Source of the DNA: Phlegmacium glaucopus | Taxonomy: Eukaryota; Basidiomycota; Agaricomycetes; Agaricales; Cortinariaceae | Assembly: GCA_015039465.1 (NCBI GenBank) | Contig: MU130662.1 | Span: 84,883 to 103,598 of the forward strand | Length of the DNA: 18,716 nt | Direction of reading: 5' to 3' | Part shown: positions 8,898 to 17,259 of the stretch, piece after piece | Layout of the letters: each line of letters starts with the position of its first letter | How positions within the stretch are numbered: the first letter of the stretch is position 1 | Position numbers and translations under genes: made by a program | Notes under the pieces: model-generated | What the model saw: the letters and a program-made list of their open reading frames with translations, nothing else | Told to the model about the DNA's origin: nothing | Database searches by the model: none

Positions 8898-9760
8898 GCA
8901 ATTCGCTGGTCGCAGCACAGACGGAATTTTGAGAGCCCCTGTGCTGAACTTGTTGCAGTCCGATGCAATAGTCTCTCCAGATACCCACACAGTTTTTTTT
9001 GTTTCTCTTCTTTCTCTTCATTTTCTGAATCTCAGCTTTTCCACTTTTATTTTGACATTTCCGATTTTTCCGATTTTTCCGGATTCCTCCGATGAGATTC
9101 CATTTTATTATGGCTCATCTGCAGGCATGTTTACCCATGCTACCTTTGTTTCCGTTTGCTTGTGGATCCGTCCACTAACTCCGGGTTTTATTAAACCAAG
9201 CTGGATTCAGATTTTCCTCCTGTACTTGGGCTTGACTCGCTCACCCTACATAATCCGTTGATTGCTTGGGTCGATAGCAGTGTAACTTTCCGAGACCGTA
9301 TTTTTATCCTTCCAGTTCCCGTTTCCGTTTCTACCTAGGCCCCTTGTCCGGTATTTGACTTTATTATGTCCGATACAGGTTCCGAGAGATCAAAGGATGT
9401 AACTCCTTCTGATGTTTCCGGGACCACTTTCCGTTATTCCGTTTGTTCCGAAACCATTGACTACTCCGGGAATTTCCTTAGTGTCTGCTGCAGCTTTCAT
9501 GAAGGCATTCCGTTCCGAAGGAGACCAATGCTTTTCCTTTCCGGTCGACGTTGCTAGTCGTTCTGCAGCAGCCTCAACCACATCTTCCTGTCCGGTCGTT
9601 CCGGACTTGCACCGCCAGTTCTCATTCCAAAAGCCAAACATTGTGCAACTCCCTGCTCTGTCCTGTCCCCGGGACTCAATCTCCATGGATCTCTTTAACC
9701 ACCTTGCGGACTCCAAACCGCTTCCCAAAACAATCCATGTTCATTCCGGCTTACAACACC
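8898..9760 (+). pseudogene. Decayed gypsy pol 5' end (retropepsin and pre-RT region)
   Basis: No frame is open throughout. Fragments in different frames match the usual order of a Ty3/gypsy pol start: a retropepsin-like GSSAGMFTHATFV (about 9117-9160); a protease C-terminal segment GLDSLTLHNPLIAWVDSSVTF (about 9230-9290), which in relatives reads LG.(N/D)(W/F)L..YNPLIDW; and a later ISLVSAAAFMKAFRSEGD (about 9474-9530), as seen between protease and RT. The distance between the first two fragments is shorter than in intact relatives, suggesting an internal deletion as well as frameshifts. A pyrimidine-rich stretch (about 9770-9860) follows and the reverse transcriptase never appears. Confidence 0.6.
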
Positions 9761-9970
9761 TCCTCTTCCGCTCCCTTGTTTCCCTTTCCGTCTCATTCCT
9801 TTTGTTTCCTTGTTGTTTCCGTTCCTTTCCATGTCTTTTCTGTTCTTTTCCTTTCTGTTATCTTAGTCTTCCGTTTCACAAACCAAAGTCAAGAAAACAA
9901 TTATTTTTATATAACAAACAAGACAACAACAAAATAAAAATATTATTTACTTTCTAGTCTACTCTTTTGT

Positions 9971-10339
9971 TTATTCTACTCCTTCCATCCCATCCTTCTC
10001 CGCTCCTTCTTTTTCTCCTTCCGTTCCTTCCTCCGCCCTCTCTGCTTCCAATCCTTCTTCCACCTCCTCGTCTTCCCCGTCATCCGACTCCTTGTCTTCC
10101 GTCTCCTCTTGCATCTCCGTTCCCACGGACTTCACCGTTTCCACAGACTTCTCCGTTTCCACGGACTTCTCCGCTTTTTTCACCTCCTTCCGCTTTTTCT
10201 CCTCTTTCCTCCTTTCTTCTTCCCGTTTCTCCTTTTCGAGCTCCCTCCTCATCCGCACCTCCATCCCCAACTTGATCTCCTCCTGAGTCTCTGCCAACTT
10301 CTTCAACCACCCTCCTATCATCTCCAACGCATCCGCCAT
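9971..10339 (-). CDS. Highly charged coiled-coil ORF beside an LTR, gag N-terminus-like
   Basis: From the first ATG (10339) it has 122 residues beginning MADALEMIGGWLKKLAETQE. The frame is open upstream to 10435, and that part (EEIYINPSELRYYLRSDP) reads like protein, so the true start may be a spliced exon or a non-AUG codon. A Lys/Glu/Arg-rich helix (RRELEKEKREEERRKEEKKR) is followed by short KSVETEKSVET repeats and a very acidic tail. It directly follows the probable LTR of element 2 in the same orientation, where gag would start, so it may be the stub of a second element in tandem. The window does not show the matching part of element 2's own gag, so this is inference. A low-complexity ORF without function is the alternative. 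Confidence 0.4.
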   Translation of the reverse strand: MADALEMIGGWLKKLAETQEEIKLGMEVRMRRELEKEKREEERRKEEKKRKEVKKAEKSVETEKSVETVKSVGTEMQEETEDKESDDGEDEEVEEGLEAERAEEGTEGEKEGAEKDGMEGVE

Positions 10340-10413
10340 CCTATCCGTTCCATCCGTTGATGTACCTGCGGTGGGATCAGACCGCAAGTAGTAACGTAGT
10401 TCGGAGGGGTTAA

Positions 10414-11262
10414 TGTAGATTTCCTCAGTAGAGTTTTAAAGAGAGGTTCGCGGTATTGAGATACGCAAGAAGAGTAGACCGCGAATATAGCGAAGTTCGC
10501 GAATGCTAACGCAGTCCGCGAAGTAGCTTAAAGAATGAGACTTATTGACTTAGAACGTTGCTGCAAAGTTTATGGGATCAAAACTCTGGCCGTCTCTTGT
10601 TCGCCTTCCCTCCTACTTGCTACGGATACTTAATACAAGAGTTGTAAACTAACCAGGTGCGGATATGCGAAACAGTAATGTAAAGATTGAGCTAATGCGA
10701 AATCACGTTAACCCAATAGTTTGGTAACGAAGACATAGGAGACGAAGTAAAAATAAACATGATGAGTAAGGAGGTCAGTTGCATGACCTCCTGTTTCGAA
10801 GTATATGATAAAATATATATATGGAAAAATGAAAGAAAGCAAGTGCAAAATAAACACGGACCATAATAAAACCAGTGCAGGGGATACCGGAGAGGTAAGA
10901 TATGCTTATGCGAACCGTGAAAGACCACGAGATTAGATAATGGCTGTGCAGAGGTAATGCTGCAAAAGGGCGAAATGGCTAAGTCCAATATTGATAGAGA
11001 AAGTGGAAACTGGTCTGAAGTATGAAGTGCGAAGAGTGATGAGGGTGCTTTTGATAGTTGTAGGGGTCGTAGAATGGTTGTGCGATGTATGAGCGAGGAG
11101 TAGAAGGTAGTGCCGGACATACGGATGATAGCGCGAGAGTTACTGGTAACCGCGGCCCGAGAGTGCGAGTGATAATGGTAACCGCGAGGTATTCCCGAGT
11201 ATCTGCGAAGTTGTTAAACCTCGAAAATAACCTGTTTACAAACCTAGAGGCTATATGGGTCC
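10414..11262 (-). repeat. Probable LTR of gypsy element 2
   Basis: It lies immediately beyond the polypurine-type motif GTTGGGAGGAGGA (minus strand). It begins TGATAGG and can be ended at ..CTACA, giving about 850 bp with TG..CA ends. It has a TATA-like run (10807-10823), a perfect 9-bp hairpin at 10768-10791 and two copies of GGTAACCGCG (11145-11154 and 11177-11186) in the presumed U3. No second copy is in the window and I see no clear primer-binding site, so both ends are provisional. Confidence 0.45.
10768..10791 (-). promoter_or_regulatory. Perfect 9-bp inverted repeat at the presumed LTR transcription start
   Basis: AGGAGGTCA and TGACCTCCT flank a 6-nt GTTGCA loop. In the element's sense it lies about 16-55 nt downstream of the TATA-like run at 10823-10807, where transcription would be expected to begin. 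It could be a core promoter palindrome or a hairpin at the 5' end of the RNA. Confidence 0.5.
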
Positions 11263-11303
11263 TATCATCCTCCTCCCAACTGAAATCTAGACTGTCCTCA
11301 GTC
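11263..11303 (-). promoter_or_regulatory. Polypurine tract plus hairpin, copy 1 (LTR edge)
   Basis: On the minus strand GACTGAGGACAGTC (an imperfect palindrome) is followed 3 nt later by ATTTCAGTTGGGAGGA. The purine run borders the probable LTR, the expected place of the plus-strand primer for reverse transcription. The same arrangement with the same spacing recurs at 13264-13296. Confidence 0.55.
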
Positions 11304-11364
11304 TAACCCTACGCCCTAGTCGTACTCCTGTAAGTCATGTGAGAACCCGGTGGTGGTTGAAACC

Positions 11365-11372
11365 TATAAAAG
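11365..11372 (+). promoter_or_regulatory. TATA box of the antisense gene
   Basis: TATAAAAG lies 77 nt upstream of the ATG at 11449, followed by a pyrimidine-rich leader (TTCATCATCG, CTTCGACTCC). Position and sequence suit an RNA polymerase II core promoter on the plus strand, opposite to the retrotransposon. Confidence 0.55.
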
Positions 11373-11448
11373 GCAAGTTTTCGCGCCAAACTTTGTTCAT
11401 CATCGTCTACCTTCGACTCCTGCCTCTACTTCATTACTCATCCTTCGC

Positions 11449-12759
11449 ATGTCTTCCTTCGGCTCTACCCCAGCTGGTCTCACCATCCCTGCGCTCGCTC
11501 CTGCTAGTCCTACTGTTTCCCCCGCTGCTGAACCTCCCCTTGCTCTCGCTCCTCCCGTTATGGGTCCCATTGCCGGTCCTGCTGCCTCCCTTGTCGCTTC
11601 TTTTGCCGAGGCTTCTCAGCAATTTGAAGAAGCCGTTGAGGACTTCTGCGGGTTACCGCATCGATTTCAATCGCGTGTCATACAGCCCATGATGCAGGAT
11701 GTGGTGAGTTGTTGTTTTCTTGCCTTCCCGTTTCGAGCGAACTGACTCTGAGTACCTTCATAGATAAAAATTAAAGGCCTTGTTCTTCGTATGATTGAAG
11801 AACACGAGTTTCCTGAGGACGTTCTTTCGATGCCTGACCTCGCGCTGAAAGTGCTCGAGAAGTCCAACCTTCATGACAAGGTGCAGCCGCTTCTCTTCGT
11901 GATGGGCGAGACGCGGAAGTTACTGGACGACTTGGATGCCCTTCGCCCTCCTCTATCTGCTCCTACACCGGCAGAAGAGCCTGCGGCTTCTGACTCGCCT
12001 GTCATAACCCCTGCACGCGAAGAAGACGTTGATATGGGAGGAGATGAAGACGAGTATGATGAAGTAGAGGAAGGTAAGTGCGAATCCCTTTTTTTTTTTT
12101 GCTCTGGAACTTTGCTGAAATGGGTCGGTTTCTAAGTTGCAGCCCCGCAGGTAGCCGAGTCCTCAAAGGCGAAAGGTAAATGTCGTGATGAGGGTCGTGT
12201 AATGGAAAAGAAGGTATGTGGCGACCTCTTGAACTTTCGATGGTGCTAACCTTTGCCCTAGTGCGAGACTTGCGATAAGAAGGAGAAACCATGTGTTGTC
12301 GGCAAGGGTAAGAGACGATGCACCGAGTGCGAGTCGTCGAAAACGAAATGTTCTTTCGTCGACGGTCAACGTGGCCCTGCCAAGTCCACTACTCAACAAA
12401 AGGCCGTCGTTGTCGCTCCGCGTGCTCCCAAACGCAAGAGGGGCGTCAAGACTTCCTCTCCTCCTCGTGCGACCCATCTTCCCTTTGTCCAGCTTACTGC
12501 TCGTTCGCCTGCCACCCTTCCTGTCGTACCCGGGTATTTAACGACGAACGCTCCCAACACCTCCACTCATCTTCGTATGGAGCTTGAGCTAGCTCAAGCT
12601 CGCAACATTGAACTCGAAGAAGATGTCGTACGACTTCGCGACGGACTTCGGGCTGCGGAGAGGGCTCTTCAGCGTACCCGCGAGACAGCAGCACACGAAC
12701 GCGAGGTCTTCCGTGCACGTATCGAAGCTCTTGGAGGTGCTGCCTCCCTGGAGGACTAG
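11449..12759 (+). CDS. Zn(II)2Cys6-type cysteine cluster and coiled-coil protein, antisense within gypsy element 2
   Basis: Four exons (11449-11703, 11764-12073, 12143-12213, 12262-12759) encode 377 residues. Introns are GTGAGT..TAG, GTAAGT..CAG and GTATGT..TAG; the last has a GCTAAC branch site, and all junctions keep frame. The start is the first ATG of the frame after the TATA box. N-terminal half: an Ala/Pro-rich stretch, a helical segment (EASQQFEEAVEDFCGLPHRF; KVLEKSNLHDKVQPLLFVMG) and an acidic patch. Exon 4 opens with Cys 213, 216, 223, 232, 235 and 242, spacing C-x2-C-x6-C-x8-C-x2-C-x6-C, which fits the Gal4-type binuclear zinc cluster, though the usual basic loop after the second Cys is DKKEKP. 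A basic linker (PKRKRG) and a coiled coil (about 318-370) follow. This plan suggests a dimeric DNA-binding regulator; function and targets are unknown. It converges on pol, 567 bp away. Confidence 0.72.
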
Positions 12760-13326
12760 GAGTGTTGTGGCTTCGGCCTTCTCTCGGTAAGGTTTCTGTT
12801 TTGACCCGCGATAGGCTGTTGACTGATAAATCTTCGCTCCAGGGTCTTTTTCGAGCTCGAGCTCCTCTTCTTGTCGTACGTGGATAGAATATGTAGAAAA
12901 CCAGAATAAAATATAATTTTTGCTGCTTTTTGTGAATTGTCGAAATGTCTTGTAAGATATAAAATAAAAGGACTTTGTTAAATCTTTAGAAATAGCGAAG
13001 TTGTGGGAAATAAATGAAAAGGACTTTGTTAAACTTTTTGGGAAAGTGGAAATTGAGGAAGTGATAACAAATAAAGGTTGAACGGATTGGAATGATGATG
13101 AAAAGGGTAAAACATTGGCATCGCGAACTTGTGCATCCGCGTCATATTGTAAGACTAAAAATAAGAGAAATCAGACTCGCGAAATGAAGAAAGAAGATAA
13201 AAGATAGAAAAAGATAAATGCGAAAAACGCGAAAACGCGAAAATGACTTTGCAGCCATCTTACTCCTCCCAACTGAAATAATGACTGTCCTCAGTCATCC
13301 CTCGTTAGAAGGTATCATCATATGGA
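12760..13326. other. Convergent spacer between antisense gene and pol
   Basis: No gene is seen. It should hold the 3' ends of both transcripts. A possible untranslated intron follows the antisense gene (GTAAGG at 12789 to CAG near 12842). The phrase AAAAGGACTTTGTTAAA occurs twice about 50 bp apart (around 12966 and 13018). The right part has several CGCGAA words and ends in the second PPT/hairpin motif. Confidence 0.6.
13264..13296 (-). promoter_or_regulatory. Polypurine tract plus hairpin, copy 2 (just after pol)
   Basis: The forward-strand words TCCTCCCAACTGAAAT and GACTGTCCTCAGTC recur here, exactly as at 11271-11303 and with the same 3-nt gap, starting 31 nt past the pol stop. This is where a gypsy PPT normally lies, so it may be the ancestral one, with the antisense gene added beyond it. 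Confidence 0.6.
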
Positions 13327-16300
13327 TCAGTCTTCCTCCAGCCGGAGACGCTCTCCGTCCTCCTCGTCGTCATCATCATCGTCATCATCTGAATACTCAG
13401 CTTTGGAATTTTCCATCTCCTCCAACCTCTTCCTTGAAATATCCAACAACTCCTCCAACGGCGGTAAATCCAACTTCTTCCTCGCGAAATAAGGAATCAC
13501 CCTAAACGCTGCAACCGGCCTCTGAAAAACTGCTCCATCCAACTCCGCGATAATATAAGCCCCTCCTCGGTTCCGCGAAATGACTATCAGCGGACCATTG
13601 TACCTCGCTCGCATCTTCCTATTCAACGCCTTCTCTATAGCTGTATTTCGCACCAATACCAAATCTCCCAACTGAAAGTCGTAGTCGTGGATAACTCGCG
13701 AATGATCCTTCTCAAACTGGACTGCTGCTTTGAGTCGAGTACTATGGACTTTGTCGTGTAACATTGCCAATTGGGACCTTCGCTTTTGCAGAGCGATAGC
13801 TCTTCGCGCTATGACTTCAGTCGACAACAGTGCTGCTGCTGGTGGAGGTAAGAGATAGTTGGCCTCCGCGATGTCGAAAGGAAGTAAAGGGTGTGTGCCT
13901 GTCGTCGCGAAATACGGAGAGCATCCCATCCTCCTCCTCACTGTAACTCTTTCCGCCCAAAACACTGAGTGCGCCACTGATGACCACTTGTTCTCCTCCC
14001 CATCACACGCCTTAAACAACGCCTGCCTCACATCAAAATGCGACCTCTCTACTATTCCATTCGCTCGCGAGTTATAACCTGATATGCGAATATGCCGAAT
14101 ATGGTGAACCTTCTCCAAGTAATGCAACGCTTTAACAAAAGGGGCACCATTGTCTGTGACGATCTCCACCAAGGTCCCCCAACGATAAAGGATGTTGTGA
14201 AGAATGAAATTCGTGAGCGTCTTCGCCGTCTCCTTCCTCAACATCTCCCACTCCGGCCAATGCGTTAACGAACATCTCGCTTGGACAATGTACTTGTACC
14301 CAGACGACATCGAAAGGTGCATCGTGTCCATGTACGCCTTCGCGAATAAAGGTGCTGGCGTCGCGACCACAGGGGGAATTACATTCTGCTGTGTCTTGCG
14401 AAGTTGGCACAGATGACAGGTAGTGATGAACCAAGCAATGTCGCGTTTCATGCCTGGCCACCAGTATCGTTCTGCAAGTAATGCATGTGTCGCGAATAGA
14501 CCATGATGGCCAACGTCGTCGTGAGCCGAAACAATAAGGAACATCCGCCTCTCCTCAGGAACGACCAACTTATGGTTTCCCTTTCCGTCCTTCTTCCACA
14601 ACCTCTCCTCCAACACAAAATAATCCATCGCGAAACGAATAAACGTCTTGTACTCCTCGTCCTTCAACCCTCCTGGCCTCTCCCAACTCTCTAACCAAAT
14701 CCTAACCTTCTCCAACCTATCGTCCGTACCAACCACTAAAGGTGCCCTTGGAATGTCGGAATACATGATCCGTCGTGCTTCATCCCCAACCTCGGCATTC
14801 TCTATTGCGTCTTCGCCACTCTCCTCATCTGCTCTGCTCGCGATCCCTGTTCTCCTTCCGTCTTCTTCGCCTCCCTCAGCATTCTCTAATATCTCTTCGC
14901 CTTCTCCCTCGACAACCTCCGCGAACCTGTCTTCATCGTCCCTTTGTCTGCCTTCCTCCTCAATCTTTCTTCTTCCTCTCGTTCTACTCCGCGATTCCAT
15001 GACGAAAATGGATAAGATCGGTGAGAGACTCCTGCCGCGAATTTGGTGTTGCCTCTGTGGTGCCGCATTAATGAAGTGCATGAAACCGTTAACTTGATCT
15101 ATCCAATCATCAAAACCATCATCCTCCTCCTCTACACTATCCCCTGGCTGAGGTCTGCGCCGTGATAAACCATCTGGACCGTGAAATGCTGCCGGAATAT
15201 GTACGAGTTCGAAATGGAACATAAGAATAGAGACAATCCAGCGGTTGATGCTCGCGGACGGCGCAACGTCTGGATTCGCTAGCATTCCCTTGATGTACTT
15301 CGCATCTACCTCCACCACTAAATTCCTGACTCCAATGAGATGGTGCTTCAACGTTCCGAGAGCGCGATAAAGTCCAAACAGTTCCAACTTTGGCTGTGAA
15401 AATCTTCGTTCTCGTTCGTTGAGCGTAATGCTTCCAAATCTCGCGAAGTAACGTTTGCGATTATCTTCTTCATCGCACTGCGACAGAATGTACCCAACCG
15501 CTATATAGGAAGTGTCGACTGATAGTATGACTTGAGACTGTGAATCGTAGTCGATGGGTCGCAGAGCCGGCGAAGCGAGAAGCGCGTCCTTCAAATCCTC
15601 CATAGCTTCCAACTGATCCTCCCCAAATTCCCAAGGTACTCCTTTCCTCGTCAACTTCACTAACGGGTTCGCCCTCCTCGCAAAGTTCTTTATAAACATC
15701 CTACACACTCCAACCGTTCCCAAAAACGCCCTAACATCACTGAGATCCTCACACTTCCCCCAATTCCTAATCTTCTCCACTCGCGATAAATCCGGTAACC
15801 TCCCTTCCGCCGTACAACGATGCCCTAAAACCGTAATCTCTTCCGCACACAAAATTGACTTCGTCCCCGAATATGTTCCTCCGCAATACTTCATCCTCTG
15901 CACCACTCTATTTAGATCCTGGAAGTGCTCCCATACGAAACGACGAATGCCTGGATTCTCGGGTATTGTCTCCGGTGTCCCATCGGCTTTGATATATCGC
16001 GAAGCTGGACCGCGAACTGGGACATCGTCGATATAAGGCTGTGTAACATGTGGAATCTCGGCTTGTAGAATATGCGTAACGTCGTCGTGAAATATAGGAA
16101 CAGAATTCGTCCATCCCATGGGTAATGTCGTAAGGCGATGAGCACCAAATGGTGTCTGGAATGTCGTGTAGTCTTGCGAAGACTGTGCCAACGTACGCTC
16201 ATCATACCCCACATATAAATCCAATATACTTCCGCATGCTCTCCCTGCAAACTGCTCTGCTAACTGATCTGTGAATGGTGGGACTCCCGAGTGTCTGATA

Positions 16301-17259
16301 GTGACGCGATTCAATGGCTCGAGAGACTGCACAATTCGCAACGACTTCCCATCCTTCTTCAACACGCAAAACCATCGCGAACGGTACGATGAGTTGCTAG
16401 GCTCGAACACCCCCGCATCAATCTTCTTCTTAATCAACCCGCACACTTCTTTGAAGATCCCTGGGGGAATAGGAATATTTCGCTCGACCCACGGCGTATG
16501 GGGAATCACAGGAATTTCAACTGGAGGAAAGAAGTCCTCGCGAAAATGACCTCGCTCCGGATCTATCCAGGCGAACGCGTCTTGATGTAATGACATGAAA
16601 TGATGCAAGAGCTCGCGTTCTGCTGGCCAAAGAAACCCTCCTCCATTCAACTCGTCAAACGCCTCCTTCCTCTCTCGCGTATATCGACCCACTGGTACGA
16701 AAGGGGGTGGTCTTGGATTAAGGATTGGAAGACTCCCCAATGCATCCCCCTTGATCTCCCTCACAATTCTAAACTTCTCCAACAACTCGCTCCCTACTGG
16801 CTTAACCTTCCTCGCTACTGGCTTATACTTCTTTGCTGCAAATACTGCGACTGTTCGCGTTTGTGATTGATTAACTGAATTGACACTCGCTGGTCTCGCT
16901 GCCTGGCTCGAACGTCCTGAAATAGTGCTAGGGGGCCGCGGTGCCCAAGTGTGCGTATCTGATAGTTGTGCTTCTTGCGACTTGCTCTTGTCTTGTCTCG
17001 CGACTGTCTGATGCTTCGCCTTCCTCACTTGCTCTTCCACTCCCCATCCCTTCGCTATCGACCACATATCCTCCCATACTCCCTCTCTCCTCTCCTGCCT
17101 TTCCCTAACACCATCCTCTCTGACTGACTGTATTCCCAAACAACTTTCGGAGGAAACTGAATGATTCACTGAATAACGCAGAATAGTCGATTTATCGATT
17201 TCTGAAAATATTGTACATTGTTGATTATCGCGAGAGTCTCGTATCAGTTCCTCCTTCAT
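13327..17259 (-). CDS. pol: Ty3/gypsy Pol: reverse transcriptase, RNase H, integrase
   Basis: Polyprotein that copies the element's RNA and inserts the DNA. The ORF is open from 17412; the ATG at 17259 overlaps the gag-pro stop, giving 1310 residues. Domains, numbered from 17412: RT about 320-500 with SRWFCVLKKDGKSLR, LDLYVGYDE, TLPMGWTNS and the catalytic YIDD (near 459); RNase H about 560-700 with VILSVDTS, KLELFGLYRAL and VVEVDAKY; an acidic Glu-rich linker; integrase zinc region with HDDVGHHG and CHLCQLRK; integrase core with Asp in AYMDTMHLS, Asp in VTDNGAPF and Glu in ANGIVERSH; then a GPY/F-like module (MRARYNGPLIVI..FRVIPYFAR) near 1265-1300 and a poly-Asp tail. No internal stop, so it appears intact. 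Frame is -1 relative to gag-pro, so expression needs frameshifting or reinitiation. The closest recalled relatives are basidiomycete gypsy Pol proteins. Confidence 0.93.
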   Translation of the reverse strand: MKEELIRDSRDNQQCTIFSEIDKSTILRYSVNHSVSSESCLGIQSVREDGVRERQERREGVWEDMWSIAKGWGVEEQVRKAKHQTVARQDKSKSQEAQLSDTHTWAPRPPSTISGRSSQAARPASVNSVNQSQTRTVAVFAAKKYKPVARKVKPVGSELLEKFRIVREIKGDALGSLPILNPRPPPFVPVGRYTRERKEAFDELNGGGFLWPAERELLHHFMSLHQDAFAWIDPERGHFREDFFPPVEIPVIPHTPWVERNIPIPPGIFKEVCGLIKKKIDAGVFEPSNSSYRSRWFCVLKKDGKSLRIVQSLEPLNRVTIRHSGVPPFTDQLAEQFAGRACGSILDLYVGYDERTLAQSSQDYTTFQTPFGAHRLTTLPMGWTNSVPIFHDDVTHILQAEIPHVTQPYIDDVPVRGPASRYIKADGTPETIPENPGIRRFVWEHFQDLNRVVQRMKYCGGTYSGTKSILCAEEITVLGHRCTAEGRLPDLSRVEKIRNWGKCEDLSDVRAFLGTVGVCRMFIKNFARRANPLVKLTRKGVPWEFGEDQLEAMEDLKDALLASPALRPIDYDSQSQVILSVDTSYIAVGYILSQCDEEDNRKRYFARFGSITLNERERRFSQPKLELFGLYRALGTLKHHLIGVRNLVVEVDAKYIKGMLANPDVAPSASINRWIVSILMFHFELVHIPAAFHGPDGLSRRRPQPGDSVEEEDDGFDDWIDQVNGFMHFINAAPQRQHQIRGRSLSPILSIFVMESRSRTRGRRKIEEEGRQRDDEDRFAEVVEGEGEEILENAEGGEEDGRRTGIASRADEESGEDAIENAEVGDEARRIMYSDIPRAPLVVGTDDRLEKVRIWLESWERPGGLKDEEYKTFIRFAMDYFVLEERLWKKDGKGNHKLVVPEERRMFLIVSAHDDVGHHGLFATHALLAERYWWPGMKRDIAWFITTCHLCQLRKTQQNVIPPVVATPAPLFAKAYMDTMHLSMSSGYKYIVQARCSLTHWPEWEMLRKETAKTLTNFILHNILYRWGTLVEIVTDNGAPFVKALHYLEKVHHIRHIRISGYNSRANGIVERSHFDVRQALFKACDGEENKWSSVAHSVFWAERVTVRRRMGCSPYFATTGTHPLLPFDIAEANYLLPPPAAALLSTEVIARRAIALQKRRSQLAMLHDKVHSTRLKAAVQFEKDHSRVIHDYDFQLGDLVLVRNTAIEKALNRKMRARYNGPLIVISRNRGGAYIIAELDGAVFQRPVAAFRVIPYFARKKLDLPPLEELLDISRKRLEEMENSKAEYSDDDDDDDDEEDGERLRLEED

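Larger units (their letters stand above)
7106..9957 (+). mobile_element. Truncated Ty3/gypsy retrotransposon 1 (LTR-like region, gag, broken protease)
   Basis: It holds an LTR-like leader beginning TGTTAC, a complete gag ORF, and relics of the protease and the region before RT. No RT, RNase H or integrase follows, and no second LTR copy was found by eye. The whole interval is marked by very frequent TTCCG/CTCCG words on the plus strand, which stop near 9860. The right boundary is approximate, set where AT-rich sequence gives way to the reverse complement of the coiled-coil ORF. Confidence 0.7.

Noticed and set aside
10080..10310. Second Gly/Glu/Arg-rich minus-strand ORF overlapping the coiled-coil ORF
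   Set aside because: Frame shadow of a purine-rich, short-repeat region; the other frame has the better helical pattern and continues upstream.
12880..13260. Separate LTR of the pol element starting just beyond the first PPT
   Set aside because: Not convincing: no resemblance by eye to the 10414-11262 segment and no clear TG..CA ends. It remains the main alternative to the cargo-gene reading and needs comparison with other copies.
14132..15097. Several ORFs of 60-150 codons on both strands inside pol
   Set aside because: They overlap the intact integrase/RNase H frame and have no motifs; a long GC-balanced coding region produces such shadows.
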